Below, piece after piece: positions 18,044 through 26,708 of a stretch of 64,000 nucleotides of DNA (position 1 is its first letter; each line of letters begins with the position of its first letter). The stretch is from contig NZ_JAGINW010000001.1 of assembly GCF_017876405.1 (NCBI RefSeq), forward strand, positions 4,167,203-4,231,202. The letters are read 5' to 3'. The translations under genes were made by a program, and so were the position numbers. Origin of the DNA: Kibdelosporangium banguiense. Its GTDB lineage: Bacteria > Actinomycetota > Actinomycetes > Mycobacteriales > Pseudonocardiaceae. Below the pieces are notes generated by a model. The model ran no database searches. It had not been told where the DNA came from and saw nothing but the letters and a program-made list of their open reading frames with translations.

Positions 18044-19147
18044 ATGGGGACCACGTACACGTATCTGGTCGCGGATCTGCGGACCGGGACCATCGTCGAC
18101 GAGCTGCCGTTGACCGGTGTGTCGTTCGACAAGAAACTCAACGACACCGGGAGTTTCCGCGGCCAGTTGCCGGTGACGGACCCGATGATCCGCGACCGCG
18201 AGCCACGGCTGCTGACCGAGCCGGGCCGGACCGCGATCTATGTCAACCGGGACGGCGAACTGTTGTGGGGCGGGATCATCTGGGCCACCCGCTACGGCGC
18301 GTCGAGCGGCGTGCTGGAGATCGGCGCGTCGGATTTTCTGTCCTACTTCGAACACCGCTTCGTCCTGCACCCGGACCTGACCAGCACGATGACGTACACC
18401 GACGTCGACCAGATCGTGATCGCCCGCCGGGTCCTGGAGATCGCCCAGTCGCACACCGGCGGCAACATGGACCTGACCTTCATCGGCACGCAGTCGTCCC
18501 CGATCACCCGGACCGTCAGCTACGGCCCGAACGAACTCAAGCCGGTCGCGGATCTGTTGCGGGACTTGGCCAACGCGGAAGACGGCCTCGACTTCACCTT
18601 CGACGTCCGCTACGACGGCAGTGGCGAGCCGGAGCGTGTGGTGCGGTTCGGCTACCCACGGATCGGCCAGCCGGGTGCTCCGCACGTGTGGGAACACGGC
18701 GCGAACCTGATCGACTTCACCTGGCCCCGCGACGCGGCCTCGATGGTCACCAGGCTCATCGCCCAGGGCACGGCCGACGACAACGCGCCGCTGACCAGCA
18801 TCGCCTCGGACAACGCGGCGCACCAGGCCGGTTGGCCCCTGCTGGAGGACACGTCCCAAGTGGACTCCAAGACCCTCGCCGAGGTCGCCGCGCATGCCCG
18901 GGGCGAGCTCGCGGCCCGCCGCCGCCCGGTCGTCCTGCCCGAGCTGACCGTGCGCGCCGACCTGGACCCTGTGGTGGGCACGTACTCGGTCGGCGACGAC
19001 GTGCGGATCATCATCGACGATCCGTTCTTCGCCGAAGAGCAGCTGGACGTGACCATGCGGCTGGTCGGCTACGAGGTCACCCCCGGCGACGACGCCGGCC
19101 AGGAGGAAGTCAAGCTCACCGTCACGTCCATCCTGGAGCCGGAATGA
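18044..19147 (+). CDS. Phage tail hub/tail-associated protein (gp37-like)
   Basis: The 367-residue protein starts at ATG 18044, two bases after the previous stop. The N-terminal strands (TYTYLVADLRTGTIVDELPL) and the segment AIYVNRDGELLWGGIIWATRY are characteristic of the Siphovirus ReqiPepy6 Gp37-like/baseplate-hub family found in actinophages. The C-terminal part (VVGTYSVGDDVRIII) is an OB-like beta domain. Hubs of this type close the tube and carry the tip. There is no visible peptidoglycan hydrolase domain attached, unlike many Tal proteins. Confidence 0.78.
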   Translation: MGTTYTYLVADLRTGTIVDELPLTGVSFDKKLNDTGSFRGQLPVTDPMIRDREPRLLTEPGRTAIYVNRDGELLWGGIIWATRYGASSGVLEIGASDFLSYFEHRFVLHPDLTSTMTYTDVDQIVIARRVLEIAQSHTGGNMDLTFIGTQSSPITRTVSYGPNELKPVADLLRDLANAEDGLDFTFDVRYDGSGEPERVVRFGYPRIGQPGAPHVWEHGANLIDFTWPRDAASMVTRLIAQGTADDNAPLTSIASDNAAHQAGWPLLEDTSQVDSKTLAEVAAHARGELAARRRPVVLPELTVRADLDPVVGTYSVGDDVRIIIDDPFFAEEQLDVTMRLVGYEVTPGDDAGQEEVKLTVTSILEPE

Positions 19148-19572
19148 CCCGCGTGAACCGCCCGGACACGTTGCTGACCGAGCTGCGTGAGCTGCGGCGC
19201 AGGCTACGGCTGTTAGAGAGCTCACGGATGCGTGCGGCGGCTCCTGCCGCTGCGATGAGAGCCGTAGAGGGCACACCGCTGCTGCCCGCCCGGCCGTCGG
19301 ACTGGCCGTCAACCGACTCGGCGGACTGGGAAGTGGCCCTGGATGGTTCGGCGACAGCTGGCAACACGCTGGTTATTCGCACGGTCGCAGACCAGGACAC
19401 AACCGGAACAGCTCGGGTCACTGTCGACGGGAATGTTGTCGGTGACGAGATATTCATCGCATCGGATCTTGCGCGGCACACGGTTTTCATCGACCGCGTC
19501 GCGGAGATCGCTGTCGAAGTACGGCGGACGAGCGGTTCCGGATCGATCCGGCTGCAGGCCTGGCTTACGTGA
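19144..19572 (+). CDS. Small tail-cluster protein with N-terminal coiled coil
   Basis: The 142-residue protein starts at ATG 19144, overlapping the hub stop by four bases (ATGA). Residues 9-30 (TLLTELRELRRRLRLLESS) form an amphipathic coiled coil. A Pro-rich linker and then a beta-rich C-terminal domain follow, the latter with galactose-binding or CBM-like alternation (GNTLVIRTVADQD, GSGSIRLQAWLT). Comparable small genes at the end of actinophage tail operons encode tip trimerisation or glycan-binding proteins. The function here is inferred. The last three bases overlap the convergent gene. Confidence 0.6.
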   Translation: MTRVNRPDTLLTELRELRRRLRLLESSRMRAAAPAAAMRAVEGTPLLPARPSDWPSTDSADWEVALDGSATAGNTLVIRTVADQDTTGTARVTVDGNVVGDEIFIASDLARHTVFIDRVAEIAVEVRRTSGSGSIRLQAWLT

Positions 19573-19963
19573 GAGGCCGCAGCCAGGCGCACGGGATGGT
19601 CATCGTCTGATCCGTCGGACGGCTGACGATCCGGCCGGTCACGGCGTCTTTCAGCACGCCTTCAACGATGTAGCCGACATTCGACGGCAAACCCATCCGG
19701 GCGGCCATCTCCGGCGGCAACGGCAGGCTCACCCGGGACGTTTCCGAAACGCGGACCCCGGTCACCGCGGGCTCGTCGCCCAGCGTCTGGCCGATGGCCG
19801 TGACGGTCAGGTCGAACTCGTGTACCGAATCCAGCAGGAAACTGAAGATGAGCAGGTCCGCCTCGGTGCGATCGGGGTCACCGGTCAGATATTGCGCAGG
19901 GTTGTCCCGCTGGGTGATGTGCACCCGGTATGTCTGGCCGACCTCGACATCGTGCGGACGCAT
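19565..19963 (-). CDS. Small protein of unknown function, 3' of sdhB
   Basis: About 132 residues starting MRPHDVEVGQTYRVHITQRD. I do not recognise a family. It is acidic and beta-rich, with no signal peptide or membrane segment. The N-terminus reads like a small binding or signalling-associated domain (DVEVGQTYRVHIT). It starts 19 bp after sdhB on the same strand and may be the last gene of the sdh operon. An alternative start at 20023 would overlap sdhB by 41 bp. GAAGG lies just before ATG 19963, with short spacing. Confidence 0.6.
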   Translation of the reverse strand: MRPHDVEVGQTYRVHITQRDNPAQYLTGDPDRTEADLLIFSFLLDSVHEFDLTVTAIGQTLGDEPAVTGVRVSETSRVSLPLPPEMAARMGLPSNVGYIVEGVLKDAVTGRIVSRPTDQTMTIPCAWLRPLT

Positions 19964-19982
19964 ACCTTCAGCATGCACCAGG

Positions 19983-20735
19983 TCAATCGCGAACAGGGGA
20001 CAGCGAGGCGTGGAGCACGTCACGGTTCAATCGGGCGATCGCACCGAGGGGGATCCCCTTGGGACACACCGCGGTGCATTCACCGGTGTTCGTACACCCG
20101 CCGAAGCCCAGGTCATCGTGCGTGGCCACCATCTCCACGGCGCGTGAATACCGCTCGGGCTGGCCCTGCGGCAACAGGCCGAGATGCGTGGTCTTGGCCG
20201 CGGTGAACAGCATGCCGGAGCCGTTCGGGCAGGCGGCGACACAAGCGCCGCAACCAATGCATGCAGCGGCTTCGAAAGCCTGGTCGGCGTCGGCTTTCGG
20301 GACTGGCACAGCGTGTGCGTCGGGCGCGCTGCCGGTGGGGGCGCTGACGTAACCACCGGCTTCGATGATCCGGTCGAACGCGGAGCGGTCCACCACCAGG
20401 TCCTTGACGACCGGGAACGGTTTGGCGCGCCACGGCTCGATGGTGATCGGCACGTTCTCCTCGAAGCTGCGCATGTGCAGCTGGCATGTGGTGGTCGCCT
20501 TGTTCGGGCCGTGCGCGTTGCCGTTGATCATCAAGCCGCACATGCCGCAGATGCCCTCGCGGCAGTCGTGGTCGAACGCGATCGGCTCCTCGCCCTCGGC
20601 GATCAGCCGTTCGTTGAGAACGTCCAGCATTTCCAGGAAGGACATGTCCGGTGAGATGTCGTCGACGACGTACATCACCAGCCTGCCCTTGTCGAACTGG
20701 TTGTCCTGGCGCCAGACGCGCAGGGTGAACCTCAC
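19983..20735 (-). CDS. sdhB: Succinate dehydrogenase/fumarate reductase iron-sulfur subunit
   Basis: The 250-residue subunit starts at GTG 20735, overlapping the sdhA stop by four bases (GTGA), with GGAG upstream. It has all three clusters: [2Fe-2S] ligands in CREGICGMC and the downstream TTTC, [4Fe-4S] in [12 protein letters not shown], and [3Fe-4S] in [12 protein letters not shown]. It passes electrons from the flavin of SdhA to the membrane quinone site in SdhC. The gene order sdhC-sdhA-sdhB with a single membrane subunit marks the menaquinone-linked type B complex. Confidence 0.95.
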   Translation of the reverse strand: MRFTLRVWRQDNQFDKGRLVMYVVDDISPDMSFLEMLDVLNERLIAEGEEPIAFDHDCREGICGMCGLMINGNAHGPNKATTTCQLHMRSFEENVPITIEPWRAKPFPVVKDLVVDRSAFDRIIEAGGYVSAPTGSAPDAHAVPVPKADADQAFEAAACIGCGACVAACPNGSGMLFTAAKTTHLGLLPQGQPERYSRAVEMVATHDDLGFGGCTNTGECTAVCPKGIPLGAIARLNRDVLHASLSPVRD

Positions 20736-22651
20736 TTGTAACTCCGTTGACTCGGTGTGATGTGGTCGAACCGCAGCTCTTCGCGGTGCAGCACGGGTGG
20801 CGACGCGTATTCCCACGCGGCGGCATAGGAGAAGTTCTCGTCGTCCCGCAGCGCTTCGCCGTCCTCGGTCTGGCTTTCCGACCGGAAATGACCGCCGCAG
20901 GATTCCGTGCGGTGCAAGGCGTCCAGGCACATCAGCTCGGTGAGCTCCAGGAAGTCCGCGACCCGCCCGGCCTTCTCCAGCGACTGGTTGAGCCCTTCGC
21001 CGGTGCCCAGCACCCGCACTCGCCGCCAGAACTCCTCACGCAGTGCGGGAATCCGTTCCAGGGCTTTGCGCAACCCGGCTTCGGAACGTTCCATCCCGCA
21101 GTGATCCCACATCAGCTGGCCCAGTTCGCGGTGGAAATCGTCCGGGGAACGGTCGCCGTCCACCGACAGCAGCTTTTCCACCCGGCCCTGGACTTCCTGC
21201 TCGACGGAAGTCACTGTGTCCTGGTTCACCGCGGCGAACGGCCCGTCGGCGAGGTAGTCGCCGATTGTGTTGGGCAGGACGAAATAACCGTCCGCGAGGC
21301 CCTGCATCAGGGCGGACGCGCCCAGCCGGTTGGCGCCGTGATCGGAGAAATTGGCCTCACCGATGACGAACAGACCGGGGATTGTGCTCTGCAGGTCGTA
21401 GTCCACCCACAGGCCACCCATCGTGTAGTGCACGGCCGGGTAGATCCGCATCGGCACCTGGTACGGGTCCTCGCCGGTGATCTGTTCGTACATCTGGAAC
21501 AGGTTCCCGTATTTCGCCGCGACCGCGGGTTTGCCGAGCCGCTTGATGGCATCGGCGAAATCCAGGTAGACCCCGAGCCCGCCCGGACCGACGCCATGGC
21601 CCGTGTCACAGATGTTCTTCGCGGCACGGGACGCGATATCGCGGGGGACCAGGTTGCCGAAACTCGGGTAAAGCCGTTCGAGGTAGTAGTCCCGTTCCTG
21701 TTCAGGGATCATGTGCGGCGGCCGGGAATCGCCGGGCGCGCTCGGCACCCATACCCGGCCGTCGTTGCGAAGCGATTCACTCATCAGAGTGAGTTTCGAC
21801 TGGTGCGCGCCGCTGACCGGAATGCACGTCGGATGGATCTGGGTGAAGCACGGGTTGGCGAACAACGCGCCTCGCCGGTGTGCCCGCCAGATCGCGGTCG
21901 TGTTGCAGCCTTTTGCGTTGGTGGACAGGTAAAACGCGTTCCCGTAGCCACCGGTCGCCAGGACCACGGCGTCTGCGAGGTGTGAGCTGACCTCGCCGGT
22001 CACCAGGTCCCGGGTGACGATTCCGCGTGCCCGGCCGTCGTCGACGATCAGGTCCAGCATCTCGGTGCGCGGATGCATCTTCACTTGACCGGCGTGGATC
22101 TGGCGGGCCAACGCCTGGTAGGCGCCCAGCAGCAATTGCTGCCCGGTCTGCCCTCGGGCGTAAAAAGTACGGGCTACCTGTGCGCCACCGAAAGAACGTG
22201 TATCCAACAGGCCGCCGTATTCACGGGCGAACGGCACACCCTGGGCGACGCACTGGTCGATGATCTCGACGCTGACCTCGGCCAGCCGGTGCACATTGGA
22301 CTCCCGGGACCGGAAGTCGCCGCCTTTGACCGTGTCGTAGAACAACCTGTGAACGCTGTCACCGTCGTTGCGGTAGTTCTTCGCCGCGTTGATCCCGCCC
22401 TGCGCGGCAATGCTGTGCGCACGACGCGGACTGTCCTGATAGCAGAACGACAACACGTTGTAGCCCAGCTCACCCAGCGTCGCCGCGGCCGCGCCACCGG
22501 CGAGCCCGGTACCGACCACGATCACCGTCAGCTTGCGCTTGTTCGCCGGGTTGACCAGCCGCGCCGAGAAACGCCTTTGCTGCCAACGTTTGTCGATCGG
22601 GCCGTCCGGTGCTTTGCGGTCCGCGATCGGCGTGCCCTCGGTGTACATCAT
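20732..22651 (-). CDS. sdhA: Succinate dehydrogenase/fumarate reductase flavoprotein subunit
   Basis: The 639-residue flavoprotein starts at ATG 22651, overlapping the sdhC stop by one base. The N-terminal dinucleotide-binding motif [19 protein letters not shown] is followed by [15 protein letters not shown], whose His is the site of covalent FAD attachment. The active-site HPTCIP region and the C-terminal capping residues are present. It oxidises succinate to fumarate in the citric acid cycle, or the reverse with menaquinol, at the cytoplasmic membrane face. Length and motif order match type B actinobacterial enzymes. Confidence 0.95.
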   Translation of the reverse strand: MMYTEGTPIADRKAPDGPIDKRWQQRRFSARLVNPANKRKLTVIVVGTGLAGGAAAATLGELGYNVLSFCYQDSPRRAHSIAAQGGINAAKNYRNDGDSVHRLFYDTVKGGDFRSRESNVHRLAEVSVEIIDQCVAQGVPFAREYGGLLDTRSFGGAQVARTFYARGQTGQQLLLGAYQALARQIHAGQVKMHPRTEMLDLIVDDGRARGIVTRDLVTGEVSSHLADAVVLATGGYGNAFYLSTNAKGCNTTAIWRAHRRGALFANPCFTQIHPTCIPVSGAHQSKLTLMSESLRNDGRVWVPSAPGDSRPPHMIPEQERDYYLERLYPSFGNLVPRDIASRAAKNICDTGHGVGPGGLGVYLDFADAIKRLGKPAVAAKYGNLFQMYEQITGEDPYQVPMRIYPAVHYTMGGLWVDYDLQSTIPGLFVIGEANFSDHGANRLGASALMQGLADGYFVLPNTIGDYLADGPFAAVNQDTVTSVEQEVQGRVEKLLSVDGDRSPDDFHRELGQLMWDHCGMERSEAGLRKALERIPALREEFWRRVRVLGTGEGLNQSLEKAGRVADFLELTELMCLDALHRTESCGGHFRSESQTEDGEALRDDENFSYAAAWEYASPPVLHREELRFDHITPSQRSYK

Positions 22652-23352
22652 CAACCCACCAATCCGGTCAGTACGGCGAACGGCACGGACAGATACCCGA
22701 GGGTGATCACGAGCGCGACCCCGAACGAGAAGCTTTGAACGGCCTTCTGGCGCGCGGCGCTGGACGCCCCCAGGCTTTGCATCGCGCTCCACATCCCGTG
22801 CCGGATATGGAATCCCAGCGCGATGACCGCCGCGCTGTAGAACAGGACCACGTACCAGAGCTTGAAGTCGGCGACCATGTTGTCGTACACCGCCATGTGC
22901 ACGCCGTTCGGATTCAGCACACCCGCCGTGAGATCCAGGATGTGGTAGACGATGAACAGCGCCAGAATCACGCCGCCCCAACGCATTGTCCGCGCCGCGT
23001 AACTACCCTGGATCCTGCGCCGGTGCTGGTAGCCGGCCGGGCGGGCGCGACGCGCCCGCCGAGCCAGCTGGATGGCAGCTGTCATGTGCAGTGCCACACA
23101 GGCAACGAGCCCAAGCCGCAGAACCCACAGCAGTCCCTCGTTGCCCAGCAGGCCGCCGAGGATCTCGCGCAGCCAGACCGCGTAGTGGTCGATGCTCTCG
23201 CGGCCCAGGAAGATCTTCAGGTTGCCCACCATGTGCGCGATGACGAACAGCAGCATCGCCAGTCCGGTCACACCCATCACGGCCTTCTTGCCGATCGTCG
23301 ACGACCAGATCCGTCCCGGCGTACTGCGCCGCGCCACCTCGAGCACTGCCAC
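22651..23352 (-). CDS. sdhC: Succinate dehydrogenase cytochrome b subunit
   Basis: About 233 residues with five hydrophobic segments and conserved His residues suited to two haem b groups ([50 protein letters not shown]). It anchors SdhA and SdhB and passes electrons to menaquinone. GTG 23352 or 23346 is the likely start. A longer frame from TTG 23406 would run into the LysR promoter and lacks a ribosome site. It is the first gene of sdhCAB and is divergent from a LysR-type gene. Confidence 0.92.
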   Translation of the reverse strand: MAVLEVARRSTPGRIWSSTIGKKAVMGVTGLAMLLFVIAHMVGNLKIFLGRESIDHYAVWLREILGGLLGNEGLLWVLRLGLVACVALHMTAAIQLARRARRARPAGYQHRRRIQGSYAARTMRWGGVILALFIVYHILDLTAGVLNPNGVHMAVYDNMVADFKLWYVVLFYSAAVIALGFHIRHGMWSAMQSLGASSAARQKAVQSFSFGVALVITLGYLSVPFAVLTGLVG

Positions 23353-23406
23353 GCACTTCAGTAAGCACCTCGGTTGACGAGTCGTCCAATATATCGAATC
23401 ACTCAA

Positions 23407-23425
23407 CTTGATAGACTCAAGCTAT
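23407..23425. promoter_or_regulatory. LysR-type binding site between sdhC and the LysR gene
   Basis: Nested dyads are visible: CTTGA-N5-TCAAG at 23407-23421 and ATAG-N7-CTAT at 23411-23425. Both fit the T-N11-A geometry of LysR-type boxes. They adjoin the ATG of the divergent LysR gene, so repression of that gene and control of sdhCAB are likely. Confidence 0.6.
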
Positions 23426-24338
23426 GGAAAGGCCCGATCGGTTCACCTTGCAGCAGCTCAGGTACTTCCTGGCGGTGGCCGAGACCCGGCACTTCACGAA
23501 GGCCGCGGAGCAGACCCGTGTGGCGCAGCCCTCACTGTCCAAGCAGATCCAGAGCCTGGAAGCCGAGCTCGGAACACCCCTGTTCATCCGCGTCCGCGGC
23601 AACGTGACGCTCACTCCCGCAGGTGAGACGCTGATGCCGATCGCGCGCCGTATCCTGGCCGACGTCGACACCGCGAAGCACGAGGTGGGCGAGCTCGTCG
23701 GGCTCAGGCGCGGCCGGGTCCGGGTCGGCGCGACTCCCAGCCTGTGCGTCTCGGTCTTCGCCGACGTCCTGGCCAGATATCACGCGCAGTACCCCGGAAT
23801 CCGGCTTCTCGTCGAGGAAAGCGGCTCGCGGGACCTGTCCCGTTCGCTGCTGCGCGGCGACCTCGACCTGGCATTGGTCATCGTCCCGCCGTCAGGCCCA
23901 GACCCGGCGCTGACCAGCAGGGTCGTGCTCCAGGAAGACCTCATGGTGGCCTGTGCCGCCGACCGGCCGCCCCCGGTCAACCGCCCGACGATCCGCCTGA
24001 TCGACCTGCGCGACCGGCCCCTGGTGATGTTCCGCCAGGGCTACGACCTGCGCGAAACCACGTTCGAGGCCTGCCGCGCGGTGGGCTACGAACCCAAACT
24101 CGCGGTGGAAGGCGGCGAGATGGACGCCGTCCTGCGGTTCGTCCAAGCCGGACTGGGCTTCGCGATCGTGCCCAGCATGGTGCTCGCCGGGCGGCCCGGC
24201 CTGCGCGGGATTCCCATTGCGCCACCTGGACTCCGCCGCAGTGTCGCCCTGGCACACCGAACGGATGTCCCGCCCACCAACGCCGCCCAGGCATTCCGAA
24301 CTGTGCTGCTGGAGTACCTGGCGAGCCTCCAGGCCTAG
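23424..24338 (+). CDS. LysR-family regulator, probably of sdhCAB
   Basis: The 304-residue protein has a winged HTH at residues 8-66 (LQQLRYFLAVAETRHFTKAAE, QPSLSKQIQSLEAELG) and a two-lobed effector domain. The paired peroxidatic cysteines of OxyR are not at the expected position, so a peroxide sensor is unlikely despite the OxyR-like dyad. The divergent arrangement with sdhC and the dyads in the shared promoter suggest regulation of succinate dehydrogenase, perhaps by a dicarboxylate. Its stop overlaps the convergent GNAT gene by four bases. Confidence 0.9.
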   Translation: MERPDRFTLQQLRYFLAVAETRHFTKAAEQTRVAQPSLSKQIQSLEAELGTPLFIRVRGNVTLTPAGETLMPIARRILADVDTAKHEVGELVGLRRGRVRVGATPSLCVSVFADVLARYHAQYPGIRLLVEESGSRDLSRSLLRGDLDLALVIVPPSGPDPALTSRVVLQEDLMVACAADRPPPVNRPTIRLIDLRDRPLVMFRQGYDLRETTFEACRAVGYEPKLAVEGGEMDAVLRFVQAGLGFAIVPSMVLAGRPGLRGIPIAPPGLRRSVALAHRTDVPPTNAAQAFRTVLLEYLASLQA

Positions 24339-24808
24339 GTCAGGCGCAGGATGGTTTCCTCGATCTCCGCGTCCCGGGCGTTCGCGTAGGCGACCTCGGT
24401 GCCGATGATCGTGAAACCCGCCTTCTGCAGAACCCTGAGCGACCCCACGTTGTCGCTCGCGGCACGCGCATACAGCGGCCGGACCTCGACCGCGTCGAGT
24501 AACAGCGCGAGCGCCCGGCTGGCGATTCCTTGCCCCCACACCGAACGGTCGATCCAGTAGGTGATCTCGGTGTCGCCCTCCATGATGAAGCTGGAGATGC
24601 TGCCCACGAGCTTTCCATCGCCGATCACCGCACGCAGGGTGGTGCCGTGCGTGGTCCTTATCTTCGCCATGTGGGCGTCGAACGCAGCGCGGTCATCGGG
24701 ATCCTTGGCGGTGAACGCGGCCATCCGAACCGACTCGGGATCACGCATCTGATCGAACAAACCGTCTAGGTCAGCGTCCTCGATCGGTCGTAGTGCCACC
24801 TCTACCAA
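24335..24808 (-). CDS. GNAT-family N-acetyltransferase
   Basis: The 157-residue protein starts at TTG 24808 with AGGAG seven bases upstream; a longer frame to 24856 has no supporting site. Landmarks are the RPIEDADLDGLFDQM start of RimJ/RimL-like GNATs, the acetyl-CoA loop VWGQGIASRALALLLD and the C-terminal LRVLQKAGFTIIGTE. It transfers an acetyl group from acetyl-CoA to an amine; the substrate is not predictable. It may be the last gene of a minus-strand run starting at the DeoR gene. Confidence 0.88.
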   Translation of the reverse strand: MVEVALRPIEDADLDGLFDQMRDPESVRMAAFTAKDPDDRAAFDAHMAKIRTTHGTTLRAVIGDGKLVGSISSFIMEGDTEITYWIDRSVWGQGIASRALALLLDAVEVRPLYARAASDNVGSLRVLQKAGFTIIGTEVAYANARDAEIEETILRLT

Positions 24809-24882
24809 CGTTTTCTCCTCACTGTCCGAGCTCGCCGCGCACCATATCGATGGCATCCGACAATTTCGGCTCGCGTGAGGGC

Positions 24883-25317
24883 CTAGCCCGCGTAGACGGT
24901 GGCGTTCGTGGTGATGAACTGAGCCGTGCCCGGCTTGACCGCGACCGGGTCAGGCACGGGACCACCTGGTGTGGGCTGCATGGCGGGCGACTGGACGGTG
25001 AATGTCGCCGTGAACGTCTGGCCTTTGATCAGGATCTTCTTGCCGTTCGACGTCTGCAACGTCATGTTCGACGGCAGCAGCGTGAGCTTCAGCGTGCCGG
25101 TGCCCGGCGTGACGAAAGGCGGCGCGGTGTAGGGCAGCGGGCCGCGCAGCGACATCGGCAGTTCGTCGCCCTGCAGGCAGACGAACTGGTTGTTGACCTG
25201 CACATCCGTGCTTGTGCCCTTGAGCGGGACCGGGGCCTGGATGGCCGGCACGATCACCGGGGGCGGGATCGTGATCTTGATCATGTCCCCGGTCTTGATG
25301 ATGAAATCGCTCGGCAC
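24883..25317 (-). CDS. Conserved-looking small beta-rich protein, possibly PAAR-like
   Basis: Up to 144 residues with GTG 25317 or a downstream ATG (MIKITIPPP) as start. I cannot assign a family firmly. The sequence is almost entirely beta-prone and Pro/Thr/Gly-rich, without signal peptide or membrane segment. It opens with a Pro-rich strand IPPPVIVPAIQAPVPLKG, then VQVNNQFVCLQGDELP and GTGTLKLTLLPSN. The N-terminal portion is reminiscent of PAAR-type spike-tip proteins (NN..V..GD), but this is a weak resemblance. It stands 50 bp after the GH4 gene and 74 bp before the GNAT gene. Confidence 0.6.
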   Translation of the reverse strand: MPSDFIIKTGDMIKITIPPPVIVPAIQAPVPLKGTSTDVQVNNQFVCLQGDELPMSLRGPLPYTAPPFVTPGTGTLKLTLLPSNMTLQTSNGKKILIKGQTFTATFTVQSPAMQPTPGGPVPDPVAVKPGTAQFITTNATVYAG

Positions 25318-25367
25318 TCCAGCAGCGTCTCACGGGACTCGCGCACGGACCTGCACCTTTGGGCAGT

Positions 25368-26708
25368 TCATGGTGTACGGAACGCGTTGAGCTCGGGAAA
25401 CGCCTCCACATAGCCGTCCAGCGTGGCGATCGCGGCGGGGACCGAATCGACAAGCGGGTGCGCGGCCATGGCGAACAGCGCGTCCTCACGGTTCTGCGTT
25501 GTGGCGGCGCGTATCGCTGCCTGCTCGCACGCCTTGACCTGCAGCATCAGGCCGAGGCTGTGCGGCGCCACCGGTCCGGTCGCGATCGGCCGGGGGCCGT
25601 TGCCGTCCACGAAACAGGGCACCTCGACGACCGAATCCGCCAGCCCGGCCACCACACCCTGGTTTCGCACATTGAGAATCAGCTGGTCAGGGCGGTTTCG
25701 GGCGATCGAGTTCATCAGCCGCAACGCGACCTGCTCGTAGCCTCCGCCGTCCATGTCGCACGCTGCACGCTCACCCATTCCGGCCGCTGCCCGGCCTTCG
25801 GCGCCGTACGTGGTCTCGCGCTCGGAGCGCGTCGCCAGCCACGCGTGCAACGCCTCCGCGGGATTGCCACCGATCAGTTCGTAGAACGACTTCTGCTGGC
25901 CACGCAGGAACTCGCCCCGGGTGGACTCCTGATTCTGGATTTCCGCGAGGGTTTCGCGCGTGTAGTAGTAGTAATGCAGGTACTCGTTGGGCACCGCGCG
26001 CAACGTCCGCAGCCACTGCGCGCCGAACAACTTCCCTTCCTCGAAGGAAGTCAGCGCGGTCTCGTCGTCGAACAGCTCGGGCAACCGGTCCCGGCCGCCG
26101 ACCATGACCCGGCGCAGCCAGCCCAGATGATTCAGGCCCACGTAGTCGAAGGTTGCCGAATCGCCGTCGATTCCCAGCGCGGCGGCGACCCGGCGGCACA
26201 GGCCGACAGGGGAGTCGCAGATCCCGATCACCCGGTCGCCCAGCACCGACGACATCGCCTCGGTCACGATGCCGGCCGGGTTGGTGAAGTTGATGACCCA
26301 CGCGTCCGGTGCGTGCTCGGCGACCTGCCGGGCGATCTCCATGGCCACCGGCACGGTCCGCAGCGCGTAGCAGATCCCGCCTGGCCCAACGGTTTCCTGC
26401 CCGATCAGGCCGTGTCGCAACGGGACGCGCTCGTCCAGGCTGCGTCCGTCCAGACCGCCGACGCGGATCGCGGAGAACACCATGTCGGCGCCCTGCAACG
26501 CGTCCGCCAGGCTGGTCGCCATCCGGATCCTCGGCCGCCAGGCCGCGCCCTGCGCCTGCTGGTCGAGCACGGCACCGATCGCCCGCAACCGGTCCACCAG
26601 CACGTCCTGCAGGACGATCTCGTCCACCAGCCGATCCGGATCGGCCAGCAGGCTCGCGTGCACCAGCGGCACCCGGAACCCGCCGCCACCCAGGATGACC
26701 AGCCTCAT
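25368..26708 (-). CDS. GH4-family 6-phospho-beta-glucosidase-like enzyme
   Basis: The 446-residue enzyme starts at ATG 26708, overlapping the DeoR gene by four bases. The N-terminal NAD-binding start is MRLVILGGGGFRVPLV. Family landmarks are NFTNPAGIVTEAM, the metal-ligand Cys in ICDSPVGLC, and GLNHLGW. GH4 enzymes hydrolyse phosphorylated or free glycosides by an NAD- and Mn-dependent redox-elimination mechanism. No PTS gene is nearby, so a phosphosugar substrate would have to come from the divergent PfkB kinase. Confidence 0.88.
   Translation of the reverse strand: MRLVILGGGGFRVPLVHASLLADPDRLVDEIVLQDVLVDRLRAIGAVLDQQAQGAAWRPRIRMATSLADALQGADMVFSAIRVGGLDGRSLDERVPLRHGLIGQETVGPGGICYALRTVPVAMEIARQVAEHAPDAWVINFTNPAGIVTEAMSSVLGDRVIGICDSPVGLCRRVAAALGIDGDSATFDYVGLNHLGWLRRVMVGGRDRLPELFDDETALTSFEEGKLFGAQWLRTLRAVPNEYLHYYYYTRETLAEIQNQESTRGEFLRGQQKSFYELIGGNPAEALHAWLATRSERETTYGAEGRAAAGMGERAACDMDGGGYEQVALRLMNSIARNRPDQLILNVRNQGVVAGLADSVVEVPCFVDGNGPRPIATGPVAPHSLGLMLQVKACEQAAIRAATTQNREDALFAMAAHPLVDSVPAAIATLDGYVEAFPELNAFRTP

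Larger units (their letters stand above)
13023..19572 (+). other. Headless siphophage-type tail gene cluster
   Basis: Nine same-strand reading frames, closely spaced or overlapping, follow the order of a siphophage tail module: terminator, tube, G and GT chaperones, tape measure, distal tail protein, tip protein, hub and a small coiled-coil protein. No terminase, portal, capsid, protease, head-tail adaptor, holin, endolysin, integrase or repressor is found within it or next to it. It lies between a GH26 lipoprotein and the sdh operon without recognisable att repeats. Either it is a remnant prophage or a domesticated tail-like particle. Preservation of the frameshift and of all frames favours function. 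Confidence 0.8.

Noticed and set aside
13023-19572. Complete prophage
   Set aside because: No integrase, repressor, terminase, portal, capsid, holin or endolysin gene and no flanking att-like direct repeats were found.
13023-19572. Contractile injection system or R-type tailocin
   Set aside because: No sheath, baseplate wedge, AAA ATPase or contractile spike gene is present; the tube, chaperone shift and Dit/hub order are siphophage-type.
23424-24338. OxyR, suggested by the ATAG-N7-CTAT dyad
   Set aside because: The protein lacks the paired peroxide-sensing cysteines at the expected spacing, and the neighbour is sdh rather than a catalase or peroxidase.
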